Shown in pieces: positions 8,010-17,849 of a DNA stretch of 64,000 nucleotides. Numbering within the stretch: position 1 is the stretch's first letter; the number at the start of each line of letters is the position of its first letter. The translations under genes were made by a program, and so were the position numbers. The DNA is taken from the NCBI GenBank assembly GCA_028823855.1, contig JAPPFL010000009.1:81432-145431 (forward strand). The letters are read 5' to 3'. Source of the stretch: Albidovulum sp. (GTDB taxonomy: Bacteria > Pseudomonadota > Alphaproteobacteria > Rhodobacterales > Rhodobacteraceae). The notes under the pieces were generated by a model. That model had not been told where the DNA came from. It was given only the letters and a program-made list of their open reading frames with translations, and searched no databases.

Positions 8010-9776
8010 ATGACAAACGACACGATAGACCCTCGTTCCGAAGCTAGGCGGCATCCCGACGAGAAGATTCCGGTATTGCTTGCCTTGGGCCTTGCACTGC
8101 AGCTTGCCTGCCTGGTGCTGCCGGGGGCGGTGATGATTCCGACAGTCGTATTCCGGGCGGCCGGTCAGCCTGAAGATGTCCTGTTGTGGGCCGTGTTCGC
8201 TTCGGTTGCGGCTTGCGGCGCAACCACGATACTTCAAGCGCGGAGGTTCGGCCGGATCGGGTCCGGCTATATTCTCGCGATCGGAACATCGGGGGCTGCG
8301 ATCGCAGTCAGCATCGCCGCCCTCGCGGCAGGTGGCCCGGCGCTGCTTGCCAGCCTAGTCATTGTCCTGGCCATGGTCCAGTTCATGTTCTCAGCGCGAC
8401 TTTCGCTGTTCCGGCGCATTCTCACGCCGACCGTGACCGGGACGATCCTGATGCTGACGCCGGTTACAATCATGCCGGTCATGTTCGAGCAAATGGCGAA
8501 TGTACCGAGCGGCACGCCGCCGCAGGCTTCGCTGCTCAGCGCGCTGACAACCCTGGTCGTGATAACCGGAATCTCGCTGGCTGCGAAAGGACGGGCGCGC
8601 CTGTGGTCGCCCGTTGTCGGAATCATTGCGGGCTCGACCGTCGCCGGCATGTTCGGTCTCTATGACATCGAGCGAATTGCCCGCGCGTCGTGGATCGGTA
8701 TTCCGAGGCCGGTATGGTCAGGTTTGGACCTGGATTTCGGGATTGACTTCTGGGTTCTGCTTCCTGCCTTCCTGTTCATCTCCCTGGTCTGCACGATGCA
8801 AACCATCAGCGGCGCCATTGCGATCCAGCGGGTATCGTGGGCCGGGAGCCGGGCGGTGGACTTCCGGGCGGTGCAGGGCGCCGTGGCCGCCGACGGGACG
8901 GGCAATCTGCTGTCGGGCCTGGCCGGCACGATGCCGCTCGGTTTCCGGCCGACGGGTGCGTCGATGGTCGAGATTACCGGGATAAGTTCTCGCAGTATTG
9001 GCGTCGCGCTAGGAGCGGTGCTGATCGTACTGGCGTTCATTCCCAAGGCGCTGGCCGTGATCCTTGCGATACCCGGTCCGATCATCACCGCGTTCGTCTT
9101 GGTCACGATGGCAGCGATATTTATTGTCGGCATGAAGTTGATCATCCAGGATGGAGTCGACTATCGCAATGGACTGATCTCCGGGATCTCGTTCTGGATC
9201 GGCGCGGGATTTCAAAGCGGCGCGATCGTTCCCGTGCGCGGCTCGGGGTTTGCGGATGCGTTCCTGCAGAACGGGATGCTGACCGGAGGCGTCGCGGCCA
9301 TCGTCTTGACCATCTTCGTGGAACTCGCAAAGCCGCGCCACCGCCGGATAGAGGCCGAGCTCGATTTGTCCGCGCTGCGCGATATCCAGGAGTTCATCAG
9401 TGAATTCGCGTCGCAGAGGGGTTGGGGCGCGCAGATGGAAAGCCGCCTTAAGGCCGTCTGCGAAGAGACGCTGCTGACTCTACTGCAACACGCCGAGAGC
9501 GGAAAGGATATCGGGCAGCGTCGTCTGCTCCTCACCGCGCGCGGCGAGGATCGCGGAGCGGTGCTGGAATTCATTACCTCAAAGGGCGAGGAGAACATCC
9601 AGGACCGGTTTGCGCTGTTGGGCGAGGCAAGCGCCGGGGCAATGATCGAGCGCGAGGTATCTCTGAGATTGTTGCGTCATCTTGCCTCCTCGGTTCATCA
9701 CAAGCAGTATCACGACACGGATATCGTGACCGTTCGCGTGGAACCGCACGGCGCGGGGATCTCCCGGCGGATCTAG
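8010..9776 (+). CDS. NCS2-family permease with C-terminal HATPase-like domain
   Basis: The first ~430 residues are a multi-helix transporter of the nucleobase/ascorbate (NCS2, xanthine-uracil) family, with about 12 hydrophobic segments, the typical QTISGAIAIQRVSW region, and SGLAGTMPLGFRPTG. The last ~140 residues are soluble and look like an RsbW/SpoIIAB-type GHKL ATPase: EETLLTLLQHA is placed like the N-box E..xxNxxxHA, but the metal-binding Asn is Thr, so ATP binding may be weakened. The fusion suggests a permease that senses or signals (inference). The ATG at 8010 is preferred because the extra 19 codons upstream have no family-like sequence. It lies 154 bases after dctM and may share its transcript. 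Confidence 0.82.
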   Translation: MTNDTIDPRSEARRHPDEKIPVLLALGLALQLACLVLPGAVMIPTVVFRAAGQPEDVLLWAVFASVAACGATTILQARRFGRIGSGYILAIGTSGAAIAVSIAALAAGGPALLASLVIVLAMVQFMFSARLSLFRRILTPTVTGTILMLTPVTIMPVMFEQMANVPSGTPPQASLLSALTTLVVITGISLAAKGRARLWSPVVGIIAGSTVAGMFGLYDIERIARASWIGIPRPVWSGLDLDFGIDFWVLLPAFLFISLVCTMQTISGAIAIQRVSWAGSRAVDFRAVQGAVAADGTGNLLSGLAGTMPLGFRPTGASMVEITGISSRSIGVALGAVLIVLAFIPKALAVILAIPGPIITAFVLVTMAAIFIVGMKLIIQDGVDYRNGLISGISFWIGAGFQSGAIVPVRGSGFADAFLQNGMLTGGVAAIVLTIFVELAKPRHRRIEAELDLSALRDIQEFISEFASQRGWGAQMESRLKAVCEETLLTLLQHAESGKDIGQRRLLLTARGEDRGAVLEFITSKGEENIQDRFALLGEASAGAMIEREVSLRLLRHLASSVHHKQYHDTDIVTVRVEPHGAGISRRI

Positions 9777-9878
9777 GCCTTGCGCAGTCTCTTGCCGGAA
9801 ACACTCGGTTGACAGGGACCACTGGTCTGGCCTAGCGTAGTCGAAACGGCTCAACCAATGAGACTAGGGAGAATGCAC

Positions 9879-10178
9879 ATGTATTTTGCAGCTTTCTGTA
9901 CCCACAATCCGGGAATCATACGGGCGGACAGCGAAGTTCTGGCCGCCTTTGCCGATTATCTGCGCAATCATCCTGAACAACCCGGCGTTGTCGTTCACAA
10001 TGCCGGCCCGACCCTAGCCGATGACTCGGAATCCATTGTCGGCTCGCTGCTGATTATCGAAGCGAACTCGTTGGATGCGGCGCGGCGATTTCTGGCCGAA
10101 AGCCCCTATGGAAATGCGGGCGTCTTCGCGGAAACCCAGGTACGGCCGTTTGACTGGAGGCTTGGACGTCCGGAATAG
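9879..10178 (+). CDS. YciI family protein
   Basis: Small protein (99 residues) of the YciI/dimeric ferredoxin-like fold. The pattern is typical: an N-terminal strand, a helix with HPEQPGVVVHNAGP, the central LLIIEANSLDAARRFLAESPYGNAGVFAETQVRPFDW. In the family the motif 'aDSP Y..aGlf....v.p' is conserved. GGGAG at 9867-9871 is 7 bases before the ATG at 9879, which therefore beats the upstream in-frame ATGs at 9858 and 9873. Cytoplasmic; enzymatic role unknown. Confidence 0.8.
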   Translation: MYFAAFCTHNPGIIRADSEVLAAFADYLRNHPEQPGVVVHNAGPTLADDSESIVGSLLIIEANSLDAARRFLAESPYGNAGVFAETQVRPFDWRLGRPE

Positions 10179-11227
10179 TCCTGCCCGCGTCCCGGCGCGG
10201 GGCGAATTCCTGCGCTAGGCGACGAAGGCCCTGTTGCCCCTCATTCCGTACGATTCGCCCGGGATGCGGCATACCCGCGCGCAAATCCGGGAGGGGCGGC
10301 CCGGCAACCGCTGGACATCGACCGGAACCGTTTGGCGCAGCTTCGATGCGCCGTGAAGCTGAAAACGTATCGTTCTCATCTTCATCCGCCGCCCTATAGG
10401 AATTTCGAAGCGTCTTTCGTCCTTGCACGCTGGCACGGGGGACAAGAAACCGGTAGCAGCATTGCGGGAGGCTCCGGGCAACTCCGACGACCGGGCCGTT
10501 CCCGACGCCAGTACAACCCGTTCGTCTTGCCCGGGCGATCCGGTACGCGGCGTCGGACTTGCAGACTCACCTCCGTCAGCATATCGCTCGCATCGCTCCG
10601 TTCAGCCAAACTCTAGCCTACTCGGGCAAAAGCGACCTTCTCGCTCAGTGCTTTCAGCGGGTTTAAAGCTTCTTCGGCGGACCATGCTCCGCAGGTGCAA
10701 CCGGCTATCGCAACCTATTGCGATTAATGAAGACAATCCCGCTCGTTACCTGGCGGTCATCGATTCTCGGGACCCAGTGCGATTTTGAAAAAAAATTCGG
10801 CCGCGGACGCTCCATCTGCTCTTCGGTCAACCAAAAGAAATTTCCAATCTTGTCGCTCATCGCCAAGCAGCGAATCAGGCAAAACCGAACAAACCAAGAA
10901 ATTTTTTGTCCTGGCTTTAGCTTCATTTCGTGCCTAGTGGCCTTTCGCGAGCACTTTTCGTGCAAGCGCGGCGGTCCGGCGACTATTGACGGCATGCGCC
11001 TGTTCGAAAATTCGTCGAAGTTTCGAATGAGCGACGCTTTCCCTGAATTCCCGAGAGTATCCGCGGCTGCAATCCGACCGTGCTACGAAGTCCGTTCCGA
11101 GGGGAAACATGCGGCGCCTGCGTCAATGCGCCGGGCTATAGGATGCGAGTTCAGCGCGGATCAAATCGCGGCTCGAAGGCGAAAGCCGATCACAAGTGCC
11201 GCCGTGAAAACTCGAACGATTCCGGGG
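10179..11227. other. Gene-free interval of 1.05 kb
   Basis: No recognisable coding sequence, RNA gene or transposon end. A plus-strand frame open from 10718 to 11482 runs antisense into the ATPase gene and has no protein-like pattern. Around 10780-10930 the sequence is richer in A/T than its surroundings. Confidence 0.5.
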
Positions 11228-12226
11228 TCAATCCTGAACCGCCGGCGCGCGCACGTGACACGCGGCGAAATGCTCCGCGCCAACGGGCCGCAATACAGGT
11301 GTCGATTCGCTGCAACGCGGCTCGGCAAGCGGGCACCGGGTCCGATACCGGCAGCCGGATGGCGGGTTGAAAGGGCTCGGTACTTCGCCAACAACCAGCT
11401 GGCGAGCCTTGCGGCGGCGGTCCAGCGCGGGAACGGACTGCATCAGCATTTCGGTGTACGGATGCCTCGGCGACGAAAATAGTTCGCGTTTCGGCGCTAC
11501 CTCGACTAGCTGCCCGAGATACATTACGGCCACCCGGTCGCTAATGTGCTCTACTACGGCGAGGTCGTGCGAGACGAAGAGATAAGCAGCGCCGGTCTCG
11601 CCTCGCAAGCGCGCCAAAAGGTTGATGACTTGCGCCTGAACCGAGACATCGAGGGCCGAGACCGGCTCGTCGGCGACGATGAGGTCCGGGTCCAATGCCA
11701 GGGCGCGAGCAATCCCGATCCTCTGCCGTTGACCGCCGGAAAACGCATTCGGGTAGTTCGACGCCATTTCGCGCGGGAGGCCGACCTGGCGAAAAAGCGT
11801 ATTCACGCGTTCGCGCCTTTCCTTTGCGGATCCTCTCGAATGCTCCCTGAGGGGCTCTTCAACGATCGCGCCGGCCGTCATTCGCGGATTAAGCGAGGAG
11901 TATGGATCCTGAAAAACCATCTGGACCCGGCTGCGATATCCGCGCAGCTGCTCCTCCGGCAGGCTTGATATCTCCACGCCGCCGAGCCGAATTAGGCCCG
12001 AAGTCGGACTATGCAGGCAGGCGATCAGCTTGGCAATCGTAGACTTGCCGCAGCCGCTTTCTCCGACAAGGCCAAGGACTTCGCCGCGATTAATTTGGAA
12101 GGTGACATCCTCGACCGCGTGTACAGTGGCCATGACGGAGCCGAATGCGCCGCGGCGGACATTGAAATGTTTCGTAACCTTCTCGACCGAGAGGAGAGGT
12201 TCATTCGCGTCTGTTCCAACGCTCAT
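11228..12226 (-). CDS. Oligopeptide/dipeptide ABC transporter ATP-binding protein (OppF/DppF type)
   Basis: Cytoplasmic ATPase subunit of a peptide-type importer. Walker [14 protein letters not shown]-loop QMVFQDPYSSLNPRMT, signature SGGQRQRIGIARAL, Walker B LIVADEPVSALD, and H-loop YLFVSHD are all intact. The C-terminal extension typical of Opp/Dpp ATPases contains four cysteines (CRYRTRCPLAEPRCSE..., CHVRAP) that in this family can bind an iron-sulfur cluster. The ATG at 12226 forms an ATGA overlap with the preceding gene, so it is preferred over one 33 bases upstream. Last gene of the operon. Confidence 0.93.
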   Translation of the reverse strand: MSVGTDANEPLLSVEKVTKHFNVRRGAFGSVMATVHAVEDVTFQINRGEVLGLVGESGCGKSTIAKLIACLHSPTSGLIRLGGVEISSLPEEQLRGYRSRVQMVFQDPYSSLNPRMTAGAIVEEPLREHSRGSAKERRERVNTLFRQVGLPREMASNYPNAFSGGQRQRIGIARALALDPDLIVADEPVSALDVSVQAQVINLLARLRGETGAAYLFVSHDLAVVEHISDRVAVMYLGQLVEVAPKRELFSSPRHPYTEMLMQSVPALDRRRKARQLVVGEVPSPFNPPSGCRYRTRCPLAEPRCSESTPVLRPVGAEHFAACHVRAPAVQD

Positions 12227-13272
12227 TCTCGCGCTCCCGCGCTCTCGCTGAGAATACAAGCCGACAGCCTGCCGTCCCCGAACTCAACTGTAGGAGGCGT
12301 TTCATTCCTGCATCGCTCCGTCGCGGATTCGCATCGCGGAGCGAAAGGGCATCCCGTGAATGGCCGGTCGAGCAAAGGGACGATGCCGGGTATCTCCGAA
12401 AGCGATTGCTCGGAATTTTCGCTGAGGCTTGACCCCAGCCGGGGAACCGCCTGCAGAAGCCCGCGAGTATAGGGATGACGGGGATTGGATAGAATGGCGT
12501 CGACCGGTCCTTCTTCCACCTTGCGACCCGCATACATGACCATCATTCGGTCCGCGTATTCGGCTACGACGGCAAGGTCATGGGTAATCAGAATCATGCC
12601 TGCGCCGGTTCTTTTCTGAAGATCGGAAAGCAGATCGAGGATCTGCGCTTGAATCGTGACGTCCAGTGCCGTGGTCGGCTCGTCGGCGATCAAGAGCCGA
12701 GGCGAGCAGACGAGGGCGATTGCGATCATGATCCGTTGCCGCATGCCTCCCGAGAGCTGGTGCGGATAGGAGTTTAGCCGTTCGTCCGCGTCGGGAAGTT
12801 GTACCTGCTCCAAGACCTCGCGCGCGCGAGAAAGCGCCTTCTCGCGATTCATGCCGAAGTGCTTTGCGCAAGATTCCGCGATCTGCCAGCCGATTTTCAT
12901 GGATGGATTGAGCGAGGTCATTGGTTCCTGGAAAACGTAGCTTACGGCCGGGCCGCGCAAATTTTGCAGCCGGGTCTCCGAAAGCTCGAGAAGATCCTGC
13001 CCTTCGAAGTAGACGGAGCCATCCGTTATTCGGGCGGGCGGCATCGACAATAGTTTCAAAAGCGACAGCGCCGTCACGCTCTTGCCGCATCCGGATTCCC
13101 CAACAATCGCGTATGTCTCTCCTTCATGCACGTTAAAGGAAACGCCGTTAACCGCATGGACGGTTCGCCGGAGCATTTCGAACCGCACTGTCAGATTCCG
13201 AACTTCCAGCAGGGGATTCGGCGCGTGAGCGGCTGCTCCGCTCGCCGCGGCTTGCTCCGGTCCTTTCCTCAT
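12223..13272 (-). CDS. Oligopeptide/dipeptide ABC transporter ATP-binding protein (OppD/DppD type)
   Basis: Second ATPase of the peptide-type importer (349 residues). Walker [20 protein letters not shown]-loop [16 protein letters not shown], signature [15 protein letters not shown], Walker [13 protein letters not shown] and H-loop ILITHD are intact. The C-terminus has the Opp/Dpp cysteine extension ([16 protein letters not shown]). Overlaps both neighbours by four bases, so translation is coupled from the amidohydrolase through to the last ATPase. Confidence 0.93.
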   Translation of the reverse strand: MRKGPEQAAASGAAAHAPNPLLEVRNLTVRFEMLRRTVHAVNGVSFNVHEGETYAIVGESGCGKSVTALSLLKLLSMPPARITDGSVYFEGQDLLELSETRLQNLRGPAVSYVFQEPMTSLNPSMKIGWQIAESCAKHFGMNREKALSRAREVLEQVQLPDADERLNSYPHQLSGGMRQRIMIAIALVCSPRLLIADEPTTALDVTIQAQILDLLSDLQKRTGAGMILITHDLAVVAEYADRMMVMYAGRKVEEGPVDAILSNPRHPYTRGLLQAVPRLGSSLSENSEQSLSEIPGIVPLLDRPFTGCPFAPRCESATERCRNETPPTVEFGDGRLSACILSESAGARE

Positions 13273-14372
13273 TCGGCATCGCGCTCAAAAAGCGAGAGGC
13301 AGTTGCCGCTAAATATCGCCTCGCTCTCGCTGTCCGACAGAAAGGACGCATGGTTGCGAACGTAGTCGAGACTCTGGCGATACGTGCAATAGCGTTCCAC
13401 ATTCGGCATATCTGAGCCCCAGATCATGCGATTCGCGCCGAAACGCTCGTAAAATTGCCGGACGTGGTTCAGTGCGAGGCTGTACGGATAATCGTGCCTG
13501 CGCCCCCAGGAAATCGGATATAGAATCTCGGTGAATACAGGAAATTCATCCTGAATTCTCTGGACAATGGCGGGCCATTCGATCCTTCCCGTACCATCGT
13601 CGAATTGCGCGGTAGGCCAGCCATGGACCATCACCGACCGGATTCGGGGAAACCGCTCCAGCCAACCGGCAAATCTCTCCATCTCCTCGAGGTAACTGCC
13701 CCAGGGAGTTTCGCCGGGATGCACCCAGAATACGGGAATGCCGAGACGCTCGACCGTTTTCCAGAAGTCGTCGTAGGACGGGGCGGCATAGGTTTCCTTC
13801 CAGCCGGAGCGCATGAAGCCGTTGAGCGTGAAATAGAGCCCCGACATGCCGTTCCCGGCGACTTGTCGCTCCAGGCGCCTGATTTCGCTGTCGCTCCAGG
13901 CGAATCCCTCCTCGACTTGCGCAAGTCCGATGAAACGCCCCGGATACTCCGCGATCGCCGCCGCGAAAATCTCCGCGGAGTTCCCGTAGGTGTGGTCGTT
14001 TTGCAGCACCATTTTCTCTATTCCGACATAGTCCATCTGCGCGACTATCGTCTCCGCCGGGCTTTCTAGATTCCGGGTGCTGGGGCTGAGGTATTGGACG
14101 TGGTATTTTTCGCCGTCCAGATTCCAGGCCAGCCGTCCATTGCCGTCCACGCGGAAGTCCAGCCCGTCCGCGCGGCCGGATTCTGAAGGGTCGATCGGGC
14201 TCCAAAGGTGCTTCTCGGCCACGGTCTCGCCGTCTCGGCTGCGTACTACCGGCTGATTGGTATGGGTATGCATCCCCCATTGCATGTAGAGAAGATGCTC
14301 GGCCCGGCTTTCGAAACCGCATGGTTCGGCGAGCGGCGGAAATATGTGCCCGTGGCAGTCGACAATGCGCAT
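13269..14372 (-). CDS. Amidohydrolase-family (amidohydrolase 2, TIM-barrel) metal-dependent hydrolase
   Basis: The N-terminal MRIVDCHGHIFPP gives the first-strand HxH metal site (D-C-H-G-H). Further hallmarks are QNDHTYGNSAEIF (strand 4 region), PVFWVHPGETPWG with a conserved His, MVHGWPTAQF, and the C-terminal IWGSDMPNVERYC with the catalytic Asp of the superfamily. At 367 residues it has normal length and is cytoplasmic. The family hydrolyses or decarboxylates small organic acids and amides. It is embedded between the permease and ATPase genes of the peptide-type importer, so its substrate is probably what that importer brings in (inference). Confidence 0.83.
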   Translation of the reverse strand: MRIVDCHGHIFPPLAEPCGFESRAEHLLYMQWGMHTHTNQPVVRSRDGETVAEKHLWSPIDPSESGRADGLDFRVDGNGRLAWNLDGEKYHVQYLSPSTRNLESPAETIVAQMDYVGIEKMVLQNDHTYGNSAEIFAAAIAEYPGRFIGLAQVEEGFAWSDSEIRRLERQVAGNGMSGLYFTLNGFMRSGWKETYAAPSYDDFWKTVERLGIPVFWVHPGETPWGSYLEEMERFAGWLERFPRIRSVMVHGWPTAQFDDGTGRIEWPAIVQRIQDEFPVFTEILYPISWGRRHDYPYSLALNHVRQFYERFGANRMIWGSDMPNVERYCTYRQSLDYVRNHASFLSDSESEAIFSGNCLSLFERDAE

Positions 14373-14387
14373 GATTTCAAGTCTCCT

Positions 14388-15260
14388 TCAATTTCCGACT
14401 CGGGGATCGAGCAAGTCGCGCAACCCGTCGCCCAAAAGGTTGAACCCTAGCACCATCAAGGAAATCGCGAGGCCCGGGGCGATAACCATGAACGGTGCCG
14501 AATGCAGGTATTCGCGGCCGTAGCCGAGCAGCGTGCCCCATTCCGGCGTCGGCGGCTGCACGCCGAGTCCGAGAAATCCCAGCGCGGTCGCCGTGAGCAC
14601 GGCCTGGCCGGCCTGCAGGCTTGCCTCGATGACGATTACCGTGGCCGCGTTCGGCAATACGTGCCGTAGAAGTATTCGCCACGGCCGTACGCCGATCGTG
14701 CGCGCAGCCGAAATAAAATCCTCTTCCCGGATTTCCAGTACGCGACCGCGCACGATCCTGGAAATGGGCGGCGTGAAGGAAATGCTGATGGCGATTATCA
14801 GGCCGGTCAATCCTGCGCCCATAACGGCCGCGATGGAAATCGCAAGAATCATATTGGGTATCGTGAGCGCAACGTCTACAATCGCGTCGACCGCCGTCGC
14901 GAGATGCCCGCGCGCGAATCCCGAAATCAGGCCGAGAATCACCCCGAGAAAACAGGAAAAGAACACTGAAACGACGGCGACCGACAGAGTATGCCGCGTG
15001 CCGACGACAACTCGGCTTAGCAGGTCGCGGCCAAGCGGGTCCGTGCCAAGCCAGTGGGCCGCGCTCGGCCCCTCGAGAGAATTCAGCAGATTTTGCTTGT
15101 TCGCCCCGTATGGCGCGATCTGTTCGCCGAAAACCGCGGCGATCAAAAATGCCAGGACGATGACCGTACCTGCCGCGAGATAGACGTTTTGGCGAAGCCA
15201 TCTAGCCGCGAACGCGCAGCGGACCGCTGCCAAGGCAAATTTCTGCGATACCGCGCTCAC
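14388..15260 (-). CDS. Dipeptide/oligopeptide ABC transporter permease (DppC type)
   Basis: Inner-membrane permease (290 residues) with the DppC N-terminal pattern: one helix, then a periplasmic loop containing LGTDPLGRDLLSRVVVGTRHTL, which is the signature of the OppC family. Five more helices follow. The EAA motif lies around FISAARTIGVRPWRILLRHV-LPNA. Start overlaps the DppB gene by four bases. Works with the binding protein and two ATPases of this operon. Confidence 0.93.
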   Translation of the reverse strand: MSAVSQKFALAAVRCAFAARWLRQNVYLAAGTVIVLAFLIAAVFGEQIAPYGANKQNLLNSLEGPSAAHWLGTDPLGRDLLSRVVVGTRHTLSVAVVSVFFSCFLGVILGLISGFARGHLATAVDAIVDVALTIPNMILAISIAAVMGAGLTGLIIAISISFTPPISRIVRGRVLEIREEDFISAARTIGVRPWRILLRHVLPNAATVIVIEASLQAGQAVLTATALGFLGLGVQPPTPEWGTLLGYGREYLHSAPFMVIAPGLAISLMVLGFNLLGDGLRDLLDPRVGN

Positions 15261-16204
15261 GCCGCCCTCATGCGCGGGTTTATCAGAACGTACAGGAGTT
15301 CGACGATCAAGTTAATTATCAAGAATGCTATCACGAACAGGATTGTGACGGCTTGGGCGACCGCGTAGTCCCTTTGTCCGATAGCGTTGATCATAAGATC
15401 GCCGATTCCGGGCCAGGCGAATAGCCGCTCGATTACAACCGACCCGCCGAGGAGATATCCGGTCTGCAGGCCGATAACCGTCAGAGTGGGGATCATTACG
15501 TTTCGAAGAACATGGCGCAGCAGGATCGTCGTTCTGCCGAGGCCTTTGGAGCGTGCCGTGCGAACGTAGTCCTTGCCAAGCTCGTCGATTGTAACTCCGC
15601 GCGTCATTCGGGCAACCAGGGCGATCAGCCTCGCCGCGAGCGCGAGCGATGGAAGAATAAGCGCCGCGGGGCCCGAAAATCCAAAGCTTGGAAGCCACCC
15701 GAGTTGCACTGAGAAAAAGGAGAGCAGTAGGAGGCCGAGCCAAAAATTCGGAACGGCCAAGAGCGCGACGACCGAAACCGAAATAGCGAGATCCGGAAGC
15801 CGGGCATGAAACATCGCCGAGATGAGGCCGGCCGGTATTCCAACTATGATAGTAAGGCCGATCGCGGCGGCGGTCAGAGCGAGAGTAGCCGGAATTCGTT
15901 CAAGAATGAACGGAAGCGGGTCGGACTTGTAAACTTCCGAAGTGCCTAAGTCGCCCTGCAGCAAACCCGCCACGTGGCGGAAGTACTGAACGAGCAGGGG
16001 ATCGTTGAGCCCCAGCGATTCGCGCAGCCGATCGATTTCCGCCTGGGTCGATCCCGGTCCGGCGAGATAGGCAGCCTGGTCCCCCGGGACCAGGCTGAAC
16101 AGAAAGAAAATAATGGTTACAACCGCAAAAGCGATCGCGATGGCACGCAGGATCCTAAGTGCCAGAAACCGTAATGCGGGTTTCATGCCCGCGGGGGCGG
16201 GCAC
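15257..16204 (-). CDS. Dipeptide/oligopeptide ABC transporter permease (DppB type)
   Basis: Inner-membrane permease (315 residues). Typical DppB features are the N-terminal helix with FFLFSLVPGDQAA, then LRESLGLNDPLLVQYFRHV, and the EAA loop YVRTARSKGLGRTTILLRHV followed by LRNVMIP. A GTG at 16204 begins the open frame; an ATG six codons later (16186, MKPALRFLALRIL) is equally likely. Stop overlaps the DppC start by four bases. Confidence 0.92.
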   Translation of the reverse strand: MPAPAGMKPALRFLALRILRAIAIAFAVVTIIFFLFSLVPGDQAAYLAGPGSTQAEIDRLRESLGLNDPLLVQYFRHVAGLLQGDLGTSEVYKSDPLPFILERIPATLALTAAAIGLTIIVGIPAGLISAMFHARLPDLAISVSVVALLAVPNFWLGLLLLSFFSVQLGWLPSFGFSGPAALILPSLALAARLIALVARMTRGVTIDELGKDYVRTARSKGLGRTTILLRHVLRNVMIPTLTVIGLQTGYLLGGSVVIERLFAWPGIGDLMINAIGQRDYAVAQAVTILFVIAFLIINLIVELLYVLINPRMRAA

Positions 16205-16244
16205 GATTGACCAGTGCGAAAGAGTTTATCCTCGAGCAGGTTCT

Positions 16245-17849
16245 CTAGTAGGCGCCTCCGCGCACGATCGTAAATATCACGGGCCAGACCTCCACTCCGC
16301 CAAGATCGGCGCGAGCTGCCGAGATGATGTTGTTCACTTGCAGCCATATGTAGGGCGCGTCGTTCCAGATCATGTCCTGGGCTTCGGCGAGTATGGCGGC
16401 ACGAGCATCGCCGTCGACCGTTACCGTCGCCTGGGCCATTAGAGCATCGACTTCGGGGTTCGAATAGCGAGTGATGTTCCAGACCGCCGGGCGCCCGACA
16501 TTGTCGGGGTTGGATGTATACATCGAATCCAGATGGTACAGACCGGATGCGTTGGAAGGATTAAAGCCGAACATCCCGATTTGCCATCCGGCTTCGGCGA
16601 CCGGCAGGCGTAGCGTATCCCAGAAGGAACTTCTCTCTATCTTGCGTATCTCGATGCCGATTCCGACTTCCTGAAGAGCGGCGGCCGCCGTTTCCGCAAC
16701 TAGCACGTCGTTGGCAAACACGCCTTCGGGAACCAAGAGCGTAAAGACAAGATCCGTTCCGTCGTGCTCCACGATGCCATTGCCGTCACTGTCCGTTAGC
16801 CCCGCAGCCGCAAGCATCTCGCGGGCTTTGCCGGGATCGTAGGAATATGGCTCGTTCCCGTGATAGCCGACCGTATTGAACGCGAGAGGCGAATCTGAAG
16901 CCTTGGCCTGGCCGAGGAACAGTTTTTCGGCGATGGCGTCCACCGGAATCGCGTGGTTCAGCGCTCTGCGAACGTCGACGTTGTCGAGCGGCGGGACGGT
17001 GGTTTGCATCGCGAGTCCCATGGGGCGAAGGGACGGAGATGCAAGAACCTGCAGCCCGTCGTCGGATTCGATCTGCGCAATCAAGTGCGTTGGAACGCCG
17101 TCGATAACGTCGACATCGCCGCTTTGCAGCGCGGAGACCCGAGTCGCCGCTTCGGGAACGTAGCGAAAGATAACCCTGTCGAGCGGGGGCTTTCCAGCCC
17201 AGTACCCCTCGTGGGGAGCTAGCACGAGTTCCAGCCCGGGATTAAACGACTCGACTTTGTAGGGACCTGAGCCAACCGGATTCTGCGTCTCGCTTTCCTG
17301 ACCGTTCTCCATTATCGCGGTTGGGCTCAGAATGGCGCCCGACCCGTGCGCAAGCGTGTTGAACAGGAGCGCAAAGGGCTCGTGGGTCCGCAGTCGAACG
17401 GTCAAGTCGTCGATGGCGTCCGCTCCCGCAATGGGGTCCCAAAGCGGGCGGTTGGTTGTGTTGATCTCCGGATCCATCATCCTTTCTACATTGAATTTGA
17501 TTGCCGCGGCGTCGATCGGCGTGCCGTCGTGAAACGTTGCTCCGGCGCGAAGCTTGAAAGTCACCGACTTTTGATCTTCCGCAATAGTCCAGCTTTCGGC
17601 GAGCTGGGCGTTGAATCGAAGCTGGTCATCGAAGGTTACCAGCCTGTCGTAAATCACGAAGCTGGCTTCATATCCCGAAGGATATTGCAGGAACGCGTTG
17701 TACGCGGGGCCAATATCGGTGATCGACTGGCTTTGTCCAAAGACGAGCGTGTTGTCGTCCGGACCGGCGAAACTACTTGTCGCGGCAAGAAATACTCCTG
17801 CGACGCCCGCGACAAGCATGCGTTGAACGCGATGGGTTGTTGATGTCAT
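16245..17849 (-). CDS. Peptide-type ABC transporter substrate-binding protein (family 5, DppA-like)
   Basis: Periplasmic binding protein of 534 residues, normal for the family-5 solute-binding class. Signal peptide about residues 1-28 (VAGVAGVFLAATSSFAG). The family hallmark 'AeSWtiaeDqksvtFkLR.gatFHDGtPidA' is clear. The class binds peptides but also nickel, opines and glycosides, so the ligand is open. A strong AGGAGG site lies inside the end of the preceding gene, and the ATG overlaps that gene's stop (ATGA). Confidence 0.92.
   Translation of the reverse strand: MTSTTHRVQRMLVAGVAGVFLAATSSFAGPDDNTLVFGQSQSITDIGPAYNAFLQYPSGYEASFVIYDRLVTFDDQLRFNAQLAESWTIAEDQKSVTFKLRAGATFHDGTPIDAAAIKFNVERMMDPEINTTNRPLWDPIAGADAIDDLTVRLRTHEPFALLFNTLAHGSGAILSPTAIMENGQESETQNPVGSGPYKVESFNPGLELVLAPHEGYWAGKPPLDRVIFRYVPEAATRVSALQSGDVDVIDGVPTHLIAQIESDDGLQVLASPSLRPMGLAMQTTVPPLDNVDVRRALNHAIPVDAIAEKLFLGQAKASDSPLAFNTVGYHGNEPYSYDPGKAREMLAAAGLTDSDGNGIVEHDGTDLVFTLLVPEGVFANDVLVAETAAAALQEVGIGIEIRKIERSSFWDTLRLPVAEAGWQIGMFGFNPSNASGLYHLDSMYTSNPDNVGRPAVWNITRYSNPEVDALMAQATVTVDGDARAAILAEAQDMIWNDAPYIWLQVNNIISAARADLGGVEVWPVIFTIVRGGAY

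Noticed and set aside
10718..11482. 254-codon plus-strand open frame upstream of and antisense to the OppF-type gene
   Set aside because: It overlaps a certain ATPase gene in antisense, has an Arg-rich random composition and no recognisable motif or ribosome site.
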